A stretch of DNA of 64,000 nt, taken from Mesostigma viride (lineage: Eukaryota; Streptophyta; Mesostigmatophyceae; Mesostigmatales; Mesostigmataceae). Shown here in pieces: positions 52,058 through 63,192 of the stretch (positions are counted from its first letter, which is position 1; each line of letters begins with the position of its first letter). The position numbers and the translations under genes were made by a program. The notes below the pieces were generated by a model. It was not told the DNA's origin, searched no databases, and was given only the letters and a program-made list of their open reading frames with translations. The stretch covers positions 47,501 to 111,500 of the forward strand of contig RPFO01002016.1 in assembly GCA_009746045.1 (NCBI GenBank), read 5' to 3'.

Positions 52058-53453
52058 CCTGCAGCCTGGTGAGTTTCCCGCAATCTTGATCTTCGTCGAC
52101 TTCATCAAGGCTTTTGATTCTGTCCTCTGGGACGCTCCATGGGCTGTACTTGCTCGCGCTCGCGTCCCCACTCCCCTTCAGATTACCGTCATCCGCACGC
52201 TGTATGAGGGGTCGACCACTTCGGTGCGCACTCAACACGGCATTACCCCACCATGCCCACTGCAGACCGGCGTCTGGCAGGGTTGCGTCCTGTCGCCGTA
52301 CCTGTTTATTAAATTGTAGTGGATTATGTTATGCGCCAGGCACGTGCTCGCTTTGCTAGCATTGCAGGCCGTGCCCCTGGCCTAGCGATCACGAACGAGC
52401 TTGGGGAAGGGGGGCCGACTAACAAGCAGAATTTACTAGCTGAAATCATTTATGCCGACGACATCACGCTCATCGAGAAGCCGGAGTCTGCCCAACTTTG
52501 GCTGGACTGCCTGGCGCTCGAGGCTAGGGCGGTTGGTCTAGAAATCAGCCCCAAAACGGAGGCCCTGGCCCTCGGCATGGCAGGGCCCCCACCCACACTC
52601 CGCCTCTTAGACGATGCGGAGGTCAACTACCCTCCTTCAGGCCGCTTCAAGCTGCTCGGCAGTTGGCTTCCCGACTGCGAGGACGACATGACGACACGGA
52701 TCGGCATGGCGTGGGCGCACCTCCATCAGTGACCACCGCCGCTGGTGGAGCAACCCCACCCTACCCCGGATCGTCAAGCGTGACCTCTTCAAGGTCGTCA
52801 TTCTGACGATCCTGACCTACGGCGCCGAGACGTGGCCACTGACGCAGGAGCTGGAGCAACGACTCGACGGCGCCGTCACCAAGATGCTGCGCCAGGCCCT
52901 TAACATCCCCTTTGGTTTGCACATTAGTAATGAGGATTTGTACGCTGATTTGCCCTATGTTTCCCACATTATTAGGCACAGGCGCCTGGGCCTAGCCGGG
53001 CACCTGGCCCGCACAGATCACTAGATACATCAGATAGACTAGCTGGCACCAACTGAGCCCGCCCAGCCTGGGCGATATGTCCTCACCTGGCGTGCCCCCG
53101 GCCGCGCGCGGCAGGGCCGCCACCCGTGGACTTTTCGTGATAGACTCGGCATGGACATGTGCTACACTAGACGTGACGGGCTCACCCCCGGGCAGCCTCC
53201 TGGTTTGTCTGTAATATGGAGGCAGATGGTGCGCAAGGATAGATGGCAAGTAGTGATGAAGGAGACCACTCCCAAGCCTGTGGGGGCTCCGCGTGTGACC
53301 AAGTATGGCATTCATAGCGATTCGGGCCGCGGTGCCCACACCCCTGTAACTAGGACCTAGATAGCTTATACCATCCATTCCATCCCATGTTCCCCTCCCA
53401 CTGAGGACTTATGCTCACGTGACGCAGTCACGTGTCTATTAATTAATTAATTA
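52058..53453 (+). mobile_element. LINE B, 5'-truncated, 12-bp TSD
   Basis: TSD ATCACAATCGAT at 52046-52057 and 53454-53465. The RT is clearly related to LINE A ([27 protein letters not shown] at 52451-52462; LTYGAETWPLTQELEQRL; SVIWRQMVRKDRW) but only about half identical. It has no CATC tract. Its 3' end has a different stem, ACGTGAC-GCA-GTCACGT, before the (TTAA)n tail. Indels near 52315 and 52730 and a TAG near 53022 break the frame. Confidence 0.88.
52070..53360 (+). pseudogene. LINE B reverse transcriptase (partial)
   Basis: Covers palm motifs A to C and the C-terminal thumb/connection region. The catalytic YADD is present. Frame changes after SPYLFI (52315) and after WAHLHQ (about 52730), a nonsense codon in LARTDH, and the 5' truncation make it inactive. 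It is useful as a second sequence defining conserved positions of this RT lineage. Confidence 0.85.
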
Positions 53454-53523
53454 ATCACAATCGATGCGTCTTTCTACGACGCACATGCTGATGTAATTTT
53501 CCGAAGCTATTGCGCAATATACG

Positions 53524-56500
53524 ATGAGCAAACGCCTCTCGACGCAACGCAGCCTGGCGGCTGCGCTCGGCAATGAAAATACGTCTGCAGCTTCGGCTGC
53601 AGCTTCGCCCACCGGCCCAGATGGCCACGGTGACACTAGTCGTGCACTGGTGCTCGCCCAGCCTCCCGGGCTTGCCTCGCCATCTGCCTCGCCTGAACCC
53701 AAGCGCAGTCGCTCTGCTGAGCCGCCCTGGGCAGAGATCTCCTTTGACGTCAACAGCTCCGGCTACTGGCAACGCAGCCCAAGTTGGTTCATGGAAGACG
53801 TGTTTTACGGGTCACACGCCTCGCTTCTAGCCCTGTGCGTGTACCTCACGTCCCACAACCGCGGCCGCTGGCCTGGTGATGGCAAGCTCGTCGACCCCGC
53901 CGAGGCTCTCCCAATCATTCACCGCATGAGTCGCCCCAAGCTTCAACGCTTCGCCCTCTGCTCCCTTGTTGGACGCTCCGAATCCGCGATCTGGGCTTCC
54001 CCACCGCCCCCCCCCACCTTCCCCACCGAAGCCACCATCCGCACCCTCCTCAAGGAGGCTTTCGAGCAGCACGTGACCCCTCTTGCCGCAGATGTGGCGG
54101 CAATTGGCGGCACGCTGGCTGCTGAGCTTAATCCCACCATCCCCACCGCCACCGCCACCCTCCTCGCCTCCACCCACCCCCCCCCCCTCCGCCTCCACCG
54201 ACTCCATCACCGCCCAGCTCCGTGACATCGACCAGCGCCTCAAGGATAATGCAATCGCTATCGAGGTCTTGCAGAACACAGCAGGCCTCATCGCCCAGGC
54301 AGTGAAGGACATTGCCGCCAAGCCAGCCCCGGCTGGCCTGGCCGGCGATGCTCAGGACTCCCATCACGACCTGGGCGGACATGCTTAAGGGGACGGTCCC
54401 GGCGCGAATATTTTTGGCGCCGAAAAATTCGCGGTACCCGTCCGTCCCGTGAAAAAGTGGTGCACGGTGCGCGCACCCCTACCGGAGCTGGCCATGGCGA
54501 CGTGCTCTCAGGCAGAGTAGAAAAAGATAGCTCGCGGAATGCAGAGAAACTGAGCGAATCTTAAAGACGATGAGTAAATGATACTACTTCGTAGCGGAGT
54601 TCGCATTTTTTGCAGTGTCGATGATTTTATTGATGACCATCGCCACGGGGGTCCAATCTGATGTTTTCGTCGAGAGGAATAAATTAGAATGCACGCTGGC
54701 GGCGGTGATTGTCAGGTTTACCTTAGCTTAAATACCTAGCGTCAAGGATGCGTTTAAATCGTTATTGGTAAAGCTTTAAAAAATTTGCTGGGTTTCGGCA
54801 AGATTTCCGTCATGATCGGTTAGACACTCTCCAGGCTCGCGGGATGCGCGTCTTATTATTCCATGGAAGGTTGTTCTTTCTTGCGCCGCTGGGCGAAGGA
54901 CAATTCCGGTAATGGTACGATCGTGTGATCAACGTGACCCTATGAATGTTTCGCTTCCTTTATGGGTTATCAACGCAAGTTTTCGGCTTTTTTCCGTGCA
55001 GTTAGCGCCAGGTATAATGCCATTCCGTGCTGCGCATCGCCAGATTCCTGGCACCTTTCAGTGGTTTTTATGTACGTTGCATGGCTGGGACGTGTCAAAG
55101 CGTGACCGTGGCATATCGTCAAGTTGTCAGGGATTTGCTGAGTGGTTTCTTGGAAGGAGATTGCTAACAGCACTCAGTTTTGTGTGAATATCAATTGACG
55201 CGGCCTTTCTTAGCAGAGGCTTCATTGTGGTTAGAGGCTCACAAGCTTGAGTTTGTTTCTTGGCAAACAATTGCGCTGGAAAGAAAGGTGGCAGTGGTTG
55301 TTCTGAGGGGCATACTGCATGGGTGGAACTGCACGTAGGTAGGGGTTATCGTTGTCTTGTTGGCCTTTCTCCCACTAAAATGGGAGCGCCCTAATTCATA
55401 TGCTAGCAAGGCAAGGTAACCATGGTGAGAAGCCTTGGCAATCAGCATGTATGATAATTCTGCTTTCTCTGTGGACTGTCTGTTGTTACCCTTGTTGGGC
55501 AATTAGTGGATATGACTTTCTAGGGTGTGTTTGAGCTTGGTTTTGGGATGATGCCCACACCATAAACCTGGAATATGCTTCAGAAGTGTCGGCTAGGCAT
55601 ATGTAGAGCTACCTGCCTCATCGTTGTGCACACACGCAACAGGTTGCCCGTGTCGAGGTAAGGCAAGGGCACATGACGTGCCCAGCCACCTCCTTGTACA
55701 TTGTGGTCGAATTGGGCATGGTCAGGAGCCTTTTGGATGGCATAGGAAGTGTTAGTGTGCCTTAATACTCACTAATGCCTTCCTGAGCATCAGCACAGGT
55801 GGCCAACTGCCAAAATTAATAACTGCTACAGCTGAGCTCAGAATGCCACCAAACTTTGACAGTGCCTTCTATGGTCATGACAGAATTTGACTATTACTTT
55901 TTAGGCCTAATTGATGTGTTATGAGTGTGTATGGGGACGCCCCGCCTAAAAAAGCGTATTCTTGGCCCAAAAATTAATAACTCAAAGGGATGTGCTGATT
56001 TTGTTGATCCAATTAGGTAGAAACCATGTCCCATGACATTTTTACATGGGTATTACTTTTTTCATGCAACTGGTTCTCCCACTGTTCTGGGCAAGATGTG
56101 CCCCGGACAGCGTTTTTTTCTATTTTTAGCTCATAGCCGGTGTATGGCTGGGGGTAGTACCCCCAACAAGTGGTGGTATGCATGCCCAAACATCATGTTT
56201 ATGGTCCCCAAACATCATTCAGTGGTTGTCAGTTGCATTTCTGTAGTTATTAGGGGGCTTCAGTTTTGATACATTTCCATGGGACCCAGCAACACACCAC
56301 CTCCACCACCTCCGCCGTCGCAGCCCAGCTCCAGCGGCAGACGCTTGACCTCCGCGAGGAGGCCGAGCTCGCCAAACGCAGTCTCAACGCCATCCTCAAG
56401 AACTTCGACATGGAAGAAGGTGAGAGTTCCGAGAAGCTTGCACGTGCGTTTGAGAACAAAATACTTGCACGCATGGGCCTTCTTGGTGAGATCAAGCTGA

Positions 56501-56790
56501 CCGCCCACCGCCTCCGCCGCGCGCGGGGTAAGGCAGGGGCGCCTCCGCTTCTTCTCATCTTTGATAGCCCCGCGGACAAGATTTCGTTTCTCAGATGCCG
56601 CAAGAAGCTCTCGGAGACTCGCTTCACGCTGGACGACGACTTGACCCTGGCCCAGCAACAGCGGCGACGCGAGCTATGGCCGACCTACCGGCTAGCTTCA
56701 GCTCCGCCAGAGCGCAAGGGGGAAGCCGGTATACTGGAGGGGGGCGGTCATCCACGTTGACCACAAGCCCTGGCAGCCCCCTCCTGCCAC
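53524..56790 (+). pseudogene. L1-ORF1-like protein of E12, interrupted
   Basis: The N-terminal 233 codons are open (MSKRLSTQRSLAAALGNE; VFYGSHASLLALCVYL; QHVTPLAADVAAIGGTL). A shift in the C-run near 54180 leads to the coiled coil (DIDQRLKDNAIAIEVLQN), which is cut at TTAA by the DNA transposon. From 56287 a long open part covers QHTTSTTSAVAAQLQRQTL, the RRM-like strand AILKNFDMEEGE and the C-terminal domain (DKISFLRCRKKLSE, RRRELWPTY). This and E10 are the best-preserved ORF1 copies. Confidence 0.78.
54389..56288. mobile_element. TTAA-type DNA transposon, right end unclear
   Basis: It begins GGGGACGGTCCCGGCGCG immediately after TTAA (54385-54388) in ORF1 of E12. The same start (TTAA then GGGGACGG) is seen at 63193. 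The right junction at 56288/56289 returns exactly to the ORF1 sequence but without a visible TTAA copy, so the right end was altered. The interior is AT-rich with a GGCCATGGCGAC block shared with 63193 and, more weakly, with 40718. No transposase recognised. Confidence 0.65.
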
Positions 56791-56814
56791 CTCAGACTAG
56801 GAATATATATAGTG

Positions 56815-59800
56815 GGGGCTTTCTCATCACCTCCCTCAGCCTGGCGCAGGCCGCCATGCTGCGTGTGGAGTTCGGGGCCCCCATCGCGGTTCAGGGCGGC
56901 CAGGCCATCTTGGTGGACTCGGCCGGGCGCGCCCAGCCCCTAACCGCGGGGACGCCTGTTTCTGCCTTCCTCCACGACATCCTGGAGTTGGCAGGCATCC
57001 CGCACGAATGGCACCCCGCGGCTGACCAACCGGTCGGCATCCTCTCGCGCGCCCAGATTGCTGCTCTCCCGGGTTGCTGGGAGGCCGGCTGGGACCCGCC
57101 CCCCCCTCATGTCCGGTCCCTTCTGGAGGGGGACGACCCCGAGTCGGGCTCCTGTGCCATCTGCCTTGAGCCCTTCCGGCCGGGGGATGGCTTGTGTCGC
57201 CTGCCCGCGTGCGGCCACACATTCCATCAAGCGTGCATCGCGCGCAGCTTGCTCCACTCCGTGCCGCGCTGCCCGTTGTGCCGGGCTGTTGTGCCGCCCC
57301 CTGGGACTGCGCTTCCTCTCGGCCCGCCCCCGGTCTCGCTGGGTCCCCTGCCGGGTCCCCACCGGGCCCCGGGGCCAGCTGCCTCCCCGACCCCTCGGCC
57401 GCCGCCCCCGGCCTCGTTGCCGGGGCCTGGGGTGGTCGCGGGCGCGCTGGCGAGTCCCCCTGGGAGGGGCGCCGGCGTTCTCGATCCCCCTCCGCTGGGG
57501 GTCTCCCCGGTGGGCACTGCCTCCTCCGTGGCCCCGGCGGGCATGCCGGGCGCTGGTCGGGTCGTGGTGCGCGCGCCTGCCGGCCCGGCTGGGGAGACGC
57601 CGCAGGCCCCACGTCCTGCCTTTGCTGGCGCCGCTCCCCGCCACTCAGCGCCCGCCGACGGCCTTCACCGGTGTGCCGTGCTGCTTCCCACGGGGTCCCC
57701 GTGTGCTGGTGTGTTCCACAACCGTAACCTCCTCTGCCAGCACCTTCGCGCTGTGCACCCCGATCTCGGCGCGGCGGATCTGCAGGCCATGAGCTGTTAC
57801 CGGTGCCCGGAAGCTCACTGCCAGCGGGTGTACTCCATTCACGGGCGCGCTCAGCACGCGCGCGCCTGTGTTGCTCAACGGCCCCTCAACCGGCCAGCAG
57901 TCCCGGCCCCCTCCCCCCCTCCCGCCTCGGCTCCCACCGGCTCCCAGCCCCCGCCGCCCGACTACTCGGCCAGTTGGCGTTGGCTTGACACGGTTCCCTG
58001 GGATGCATGCGCCATCAACCCGACGTCTACCCTGACCGACCTCCCCCACCGCGCGCGTAGCCTTTTCGCGCAATGTGCAATCGTTTCTCTCCGGCGCATG
58101 CACGCCGCTCCGGACGACCCGCTGGGCTTTAAACTGCACATGGTGACCCCCCGCCTGCTCCTCACCCCTCTCGGGCGTGGTGTGCGCGGCCTCCAGGGTG
58201 CGGTTATTGCCCGTTGCCGACGCTTTCTGCAGGGGGACTGGGAGGGGCTGTTTGGCGTGCCGCCCCCGCGCACGGCCCGGCTGTCGGGGGAGGTCAACTT
58301 CGAGCGGGTGGCCGCCGACGTCATCCGCCTCGTCCGCGAGGGGCAGCTCAGCCGGGCCATGACCCGCTTGGAAATGGCCAAGCTGGCCCCCGCCAATGCG
58401 GCTACCCTGGCGGCCTTGGAGGCTCTTCACCCTGCGGAGCCCGGATTCCAGCTGCCCGTGCCGGACCCCCTGCCGGCCCCCCTCCGGCTGGACCGCGACT
58501 GCTTCCTGGAGGTGATGCGTGCGGTCCCGCGGGCTTCCTCTACCGGGCCGTCGGGCTGGCGCTACGAGCACTTGGAGGTCCTGGTGGGGCATGGGGGCGA
58601 GGACATTCTCTTTGACACCCTCATTGACCTGGCGGCTGGTCGCGTTCCTCCCGCTGCGCGCGAGTGGTTAGCGGGCGCTCGCCTCCTCGCTCTGCTCAAG
58701 GGTGTCTTGCCCCCCCCGAGGGCAAGGTGCGCCCGATCGCCTGCGGTGAGGTGCTCCGCAAGCTCGTGGGCAAAGTGATCTGCCGCCAAAAGGCGCCCGA
58801 GCTCCGTGCCTTTTTCTGCCCGCCCCTCGCAGCGGGTGAGACCTCGGTGGCGGCCCAGCTGGGGGTGACGACTCCAGGCGGGGCGGATATCCTCATCCAT
58901 TCGGTGCAGGCCTACCTCGAGGCCCACCCCACCCACGCTGTCGTCAAGGTCGACTGCCACAACGCGTTCAACAGTCTGTCCCGCGCCAGCATGTTTGCGG
59001 CCGTCATGGAGTCCTTCGAGGACTTGTACGCTTGGACAGCCGTGTGCTACGGCCAGCCCGGCCAACTGGTTCACATCATGGAGGACGGCACTCGCGGCGG
59101 CCTGCTGTCGCGGTCGGGCACCCAGCAAGGGGACCCCCTGGGACCCCTGTACTTTGCCGCCCCCCTCCAGGGTTGCCTCCAAGCGGTCCATGCTGCCCAC
59201 CCGGCGGTCGCTATTCAGGCCTACTTGGATGATATCTACCTTCTGGGCCCTGTGCCGGACACCACCGCGGCTCTGCTGGCACTGCAGACCGCGGTGGCCG
59301 ACATCAACCTCCAGTTGACCCTGGCCAAGTGCGCGGTGTACTCGCCCCAAGGTGATTGCTCCGGCTTTCCGCCCCAGCTCTTGGGCCGGGACGAGCGCCT
59401 CCATGGGTTGGATGTCCTCGGCGTTCCGGTTGGCGACCCCGCGTTTGTCATCGATGCTCTGCGGGCCGCCCTCGAGGCACGCACTGAGGTACTGCCCTTG
59501 ATTGCGCGCCTTCATGATTCGCAGACCAAGGGTCTGCTTCTGTGGTTTTGCGCTCACCCTCGCGTCGTTCACTGGCTCCGGGGCGCTCTTCCGGCTCAGG
59601 TCCGGCTGGCCGCCGAGGGCCACGACGAACGCATCCAGTCGGCCTTGGCGCAGCTGGTCCCGGGCCCCGACCTCCCGCCACATGCTATTCGCATTGCCTC
59701 CCTGCCTGCACGGATGGGTGGCTGCGGTCTGACTCGTGCCGCCCGGCTGGCCCCAGCAGCATTTTTGGGCTCCGTCGCTCAGTCGTGGGCGGAAAGCTGC

Positions 59801-61015
59801 CGGCTCCTGCCCCTTTTGGCAACGGCAGCGCCTGACCTCCTGGACCCCAGCAGCCCTTTGCCCTTCGTCACCGCCATCCAGGAGGCCTATGCTGAGATCC
59901 AGCAGGCCTGTTCTCCCGTCCGTGCCGCTCAGGCGGTACAGCGCCACCTCCCTCGCGGCACTCCCTCGGTCGCCTCCGTTCAATCTCCCGCCGCATTCCC
60001 TGCTCGCGTCATCGATAAACACCAGAAAACCTACGCGGGTATTCTGCACACGGCTGATTGGATTGCTCTTTTCGCGGACCTCAACGCCCAGGGACGTGCG
60101 TGGCTGTTCTCGCTTTCCTTGCGGAGTGTGGGCTCGGCGTACCTTCGTGCTCTTCCCATGGCCCCCCCATTCGCCTTGGCTCCCAGCCACTACTCGGTGG
60201 CGCTCCGGCACCAGCTATTTGCCCCGCAGCCTCTTGTTCCGGCCGGGCGGCCTTGTGGTAGCTGTGGGCAGCCGCTGGATCCCACGGGGACTCACTACCT
60301 TGCCTGCATGGGGGGCCAACAGAATCAGAATTGGTATTTGTATTTGCACACTGTCCTCCTGACGGTGGTGCTCGCCATGATTCGGTCGGTTTTCCCCCAC
60401 GCGAACATCCGGTCCGAGGATGCGGATGGCGCTGCCTTCTATTCCCCCAACCACCGGCCTGACATCGTGGTGCTGGACTTTGAGGGGGGTGGCCGGCATC
60501 TGCTTATTGACGTTTCGGTGGCGCGGCCCTTGGCTCTTAGCCACGTGGCTGGGGCCTCCCTCACGGCAGGTTACACGGCGGACCGGGCGGAGCGGGCCAA
60601 GCTCCTGGCCTACGGCGACGTCGGGCACCATCGTGTGGTGCCCTTTGTCCTGGAGGAGTTTGGGGCCATGGGGCCCCTGACCTCCGCCTTCTTCAAGGAG
60701 TGTTGCCGGCTCCGGGAGGACCGGCTGGACCTGGAGGGCCAGCGGGCCCCATGGTCGGCGCGGACCTGGACGTCATATTGGCGTCAGCGCTTGTCGGTGG
60801 CGCTGACTCGGGCCATGGCTGACATCATGCTCCGCCGTACGCGGGCTGATTTTGCGGTGCAGCAGGGCTATTAGGTTCCTCCCGTTAGGCGTTTCCATTG
60901 GTCTTATCGTAGTATAGAGCTTTGACATGGCTCTGTATATAGGTTTATAGCTGGGCGTTTGCTTTGGTTTGAGTGATTTCACTCTGCTGTAAGTAATTAT
61001 ATTTTTAATATATAT
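56815..61015 (+). mobile_element. R2-like non-LTR retrotransposon, nearly intact
   Basis: Inserted between the ORF1 stop and the 3'UTR of E12, in an AATATATATA run. It has a very short 5' leader, one long coding region (56856-60874), and a 3'UTR ending TCACTCTGCTGTAAGTAATT and (TA)n. It lacks the hairpin-plus-TTAA end of the other LINEs. A similar 3' end lies at 29849-29950. The length, near-open frame and lack of nested insertions suggest a recent insertion. Confidence 0.85.
56856..60874 (+). CDS. RING-H2 / C2H2 / reverse transcriptase / restriction-like endonuclease polyprotein
   Basis: The first Met of the element frame is MLRVEFGAPIAV. Residues about 100-142 form a RING-H2 finger (CAICLEPF, CGHTFHQACI, CPLC). 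Residues about 273-301 are a C2H2 finger (C-x9-C-x12-H-x4-H) followed by a second Cys/His cluster (YRCPEAHCQRV). RT: TGPSGWRYEHLEVL, then after one frame break GKVRPIACGEVLRKL, KVDCHNAFNSLSR (motif A), GTQQGDPLGPLYFA (motif B), YLDD at 59222-59233 (motif C). The C-terminus has CGSCGQP...GTHYLAC and HRPDIVVLDFE...LLIDVSV, the CCHC plus PD-D endonuclease of R2-type LINEs. The only break is in a run of eight C at 58710-58717; nine or six would keep the frame. It may be a sequencing error or a recent mutation. No apurinic endonuclease is seen. Confidence 0.85.
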
Positions 61016-61463
61016 ATATACCTGCAGTAGTGTAGATTAGTAAGGCTTAGCCTAGCATGTGGCCCACGCGCATGTGCGCCCATAATGGCCCCCATGGATG
61101 TTGCCTTCAGAATTTAGCCAAGCCATGCCTATAATGGAATCCCCATGGATGTTGTTGCATTAAGAATTTAGCCATGCTATGCCATGCAGAGAGATGCTCT
61201 CTGTCGAGAAGCCATGTCCTAGTAGCTCTTGTATAGCCATGATGATCTTCCTCCCCCGTGCCAGGATCCCCCCCTTAGGCGGGTTGAACCTGAGACAGCA
61301 TGGTGGTGCGGGTGCCCTGGTGCACCTAGAGCAAGGGTAGCTTACATTCCCACCCTTGCATTAAGTAGCCTAGGATGTATTTGAAAGCCATACGCCCCTT
61401 CTCAGGGATATGTGCTACATTGACTCCCAACGGAGTGATGTTGATAATTAATTAATTAATTAA
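61016..61463 (+). mobile_element. 3'UTR of E12
   Basis: Typical E 3'UTR with GCAGAGAGATGCTCTCTG, GGTGCCCTGGTGCACC and GCCCCTTCTCAGGG stems, hairpin CTCCCAACGGAG and TTAA tail. It carries the longer upstream variant (CCCATGGATGTTGC repeated) also seen at 13684-13800. Confidence 0.8.
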
Positions 61464-62500
61464 TGTCAGCTGCAGAGCAGGCAGCTATGACGCACCGGGA
61501 TGAATTTCTGGCAGTCTTCAACGCCAGGGGCCGCAGTCGACGGCAGTTACACGCCATTCCACCCCCCAGCGACTTTTCAGTGGTCCTCCGCGGTATCGCT
61601 GCCAAGTACCGCCTGGCCGCCCGCACCCTCCCCTCCTTGCACAGTGCCTCCGCGCCGACAGCTCGCTGTCCACCGCCAAGCACCGACAGTGGTCACCGCC
61701 AGGCAGCTGCTTCGCCGCAACAGGGACCCGATCGCCAAGCCTCGCCTGCAAGCGGCTCTGCGGGGCGCCTACGAGCAAGCCGAGAAGGCCGACTCTCGAT
61801 CAGCGCCGGATGGTCAAGGACCTGCGCACCTGCCAGCAGAAGAATGACGGCACTTGAGTGTGCCTGCTTCTGGTACAAGCGCCTCGGGCACTGGTCAGGA
61901 CGGCCTCGGCCGACCCCACCGCCACGACGTCCCCGGGGCCCCGGCCAAGCGGCTCCGCACCTGGGCCGCGGCCACTGCAGACGTCCTGGGGCTGGCTGCG
62001 CCGTCCCCATTGCTCCCAGCTGGCAGCCGCCGCCCGCCAGGCCGCCCTGGCTGGCGGCCCAGCCAGGCCCCCGGCCCCGCCCGGGTCAGCGGCAGACTAC
62101 CGGCCTAGTCCCCTCACTGGCCGGCCCGCTCGGCAACCCGTCAGACATGCCTCCTTTCACCTCCCGCGAGGTCACGGCTCGGCGGTCCAGCGCCTGCGTT
62201 ACGATGCAGCCACAGGCTCCGACGAGATTCCGGCACAGCGGTCGTGAAACTCGCCGCCTAGTTTGAGGACACTGGTGTCATGCAGCTCTTCCGGGACATC
62301 TGCAATCCGGCCTTAATTCTGCTGTCGTCGCAACCGCCCCCAGCGGCCCGGCAACACAGCTTTCGCACGATGCTGTACAAAAACAAGGGGTCGCCCGCCG
62401 ACCCCGGCAACTATAGAGGAGTTTCACCTTTGCGGTGTGCCAAATCAGAATAGAGGAGTGTGCATCCAAAGTGCCCCCCGGCTCCATGTGCAGCGGCACG
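61464..62500 (+). pseudogene. LINE A ORF2, region upstream of the RT, decayed
   Basis: In shifting frames it encodes the linker before the RT: HRDEFLAVFNARGRSRRQL, RNRDPIAKPRLQAALRGAY, RLRYDAATGSDEIPAQ, then the start of the RT finger ([30 protein letters not shown]). The last part overlaps the 5' end of A2 (16286-16470), so together the copies extend LINE A upstream. A 28-bp SINE2 piece interrupts it. No endonuclease motif was recognised. Confidence 0.65.
62413..62458 (+). mobile_element. SINE2 micro-insertion, 28 bp
   Basis: ATAGAGGAG at 62413-62421 and 62450-62458. The insert is TTTCACCTTTGCGGTGTGCC and AAATCAGA, only the right hairpin arm and end of SINE2. The intact sequence at 16446-16470 shows the empty site. 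Confidence 0.8.
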
Positions 62501-62554
62501 TGGTTCGGTTACCACAACCCTTGCAGACACAACTTATATGAGACAAGTAATATT
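62501..62554. other. Short junction sequence
   Basis: Nothing recognised; it separates the LINE A fragment from E15. Confidence 0.4.
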
Positions 62555-63172
62555 AATTAATTAATTAATTAGGAACATAACTCGGTTGGGAGTATATGTA
62601 GCACATTGCCGGCCGTGAGAAGGGGCAATGATATGGCCTATAATACATTCTAAGCTACTTCCCGCAAGGGTGGGAATGTAAACGACACTTGCTCCAGGTG
62701 CACCATGGCACCTGCATCCCCATGATCTATCAAGCTATGCCCATCTAAGGGGGAGCCTGTCATGGGGGGGGAGATCAGCATAGCTATACAAGATCCTACA
62801 CACAGATCTCGAGTGATTTATCTAGTACCAAATCCGAAAGGCTTGCATCACTCCCCGGACAGGAGAACTTTTGCGGATGACTGTAGGTGTAAGTTGGCGA
62901 TGCCATGGTAACCGGAGACGTCCGTCCTATAGTCAGCAAAATTGGTGCGAGAGGTCCCCAGTTCGATTCCGGTCGGATTCATTTGCAGATCGCGTTTTCC
63001 GCGTTTTCCGCGGCCCGGCACTGAACGCAAAGGTTTTCACCTTTGCGGAGTGCCTGATCAGAATACAAGAGCTAGAGCGTGGCATCTCAGCAGAGAGCAG
63101 CTCTCTGCATGGGCACAGTATAACTAAATAAAGGTAGGCATCATCTGGAGTGTGGCACATCATAGGCACACA
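62555..63172 (-). mobile_element. E element 3'UTR copy E15 (minus) with SINE2
   Basis: Minus-strand E 3' end: TTAA tail at 62555-62572, a hairpin with one change, the 3'UTR stems, and at the far right the GTGCCACACTCCAGATGATGCC region. It contains a complete-looking SINE2 (62794-63062). Confidence 0.8.
62786..63070 (+). mobile_element. SINE2, reference-quality copy of 269 bp
   Basis: TSD ATACAAGA at 62786-62793 and 63063-63070. Order: TCCTACACACAGATCTCG, GATTTATCTAGTACC, CCCCGGACAGGAGAAC, CCGGAGACGTCCGTCC, an A-box-like TATAGTCAGC...TTGG, a strong B box AGTTCGATTCC (62960-62970), CGCGTTTTCCGCG, and a 3' hairpin of 9-bp arms CGCAAAGGT and ACCTTTGCG with loop TTTC, then GTGCCTGATCAGA. The GCGAGAGGTCCCC before the B box looks like the variable/T-arm part of a tRNA, so it is probably a tRNA-derived SINE. 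Confidence 0.75.
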
Positions 63173-63192
63173 TAAAATTTTAAATTAATTAA

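Larger units (their letters stand above)
51960..61463 (+). mobile_element. E element copy E12 stretched to 9.5 kb by three insertions
   Basis: Starts with CCACAAGCCACGAGGTAGCC and the usual 5'UTR. LINE B sits in the 5'UTR (52058-53453), a TTAA-type DNA transposon in ORF1 (54389-56288), and an R2-like LINE just after ORF1 (about 56815-61015). The 3'UTR resumes at about 61018 (CTGCAGTAGTGTAGATTAG) and ends with CTCCCAACGGAG and TTAA tail at 61425-61463. The outer TSD was not identified. Confidence 0.8.

Noticed and set aside
54389-56288. Complete TTAA-flanked transposon at this locus
   Set aside because: The right junction lacks a second TTAA and a recognisable inverted terminus, so only the left end is supported.
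57153-57281. A host RING-finger E3 ligase gene
   Set aside because: The RING lies in the same open frame as the C2H2 fingers and RT of the inserted retrotransposon, with no intron or separate start, so it belongs to the element.
57058-58615. Several 130-315-codon frames overlapping the R2-like ORF
   Set aside because: Alternative frames of one very GC-rich coding region; they lack the RING, RT and endonuclease motifs of the main frame.
62918-63012. A functional tRNA gene
   Set aside because: Only a B box and a partial T-arm-like stretch are convincing. The anticodon arm is missing and the sequence recurs in each SINE2 copy.
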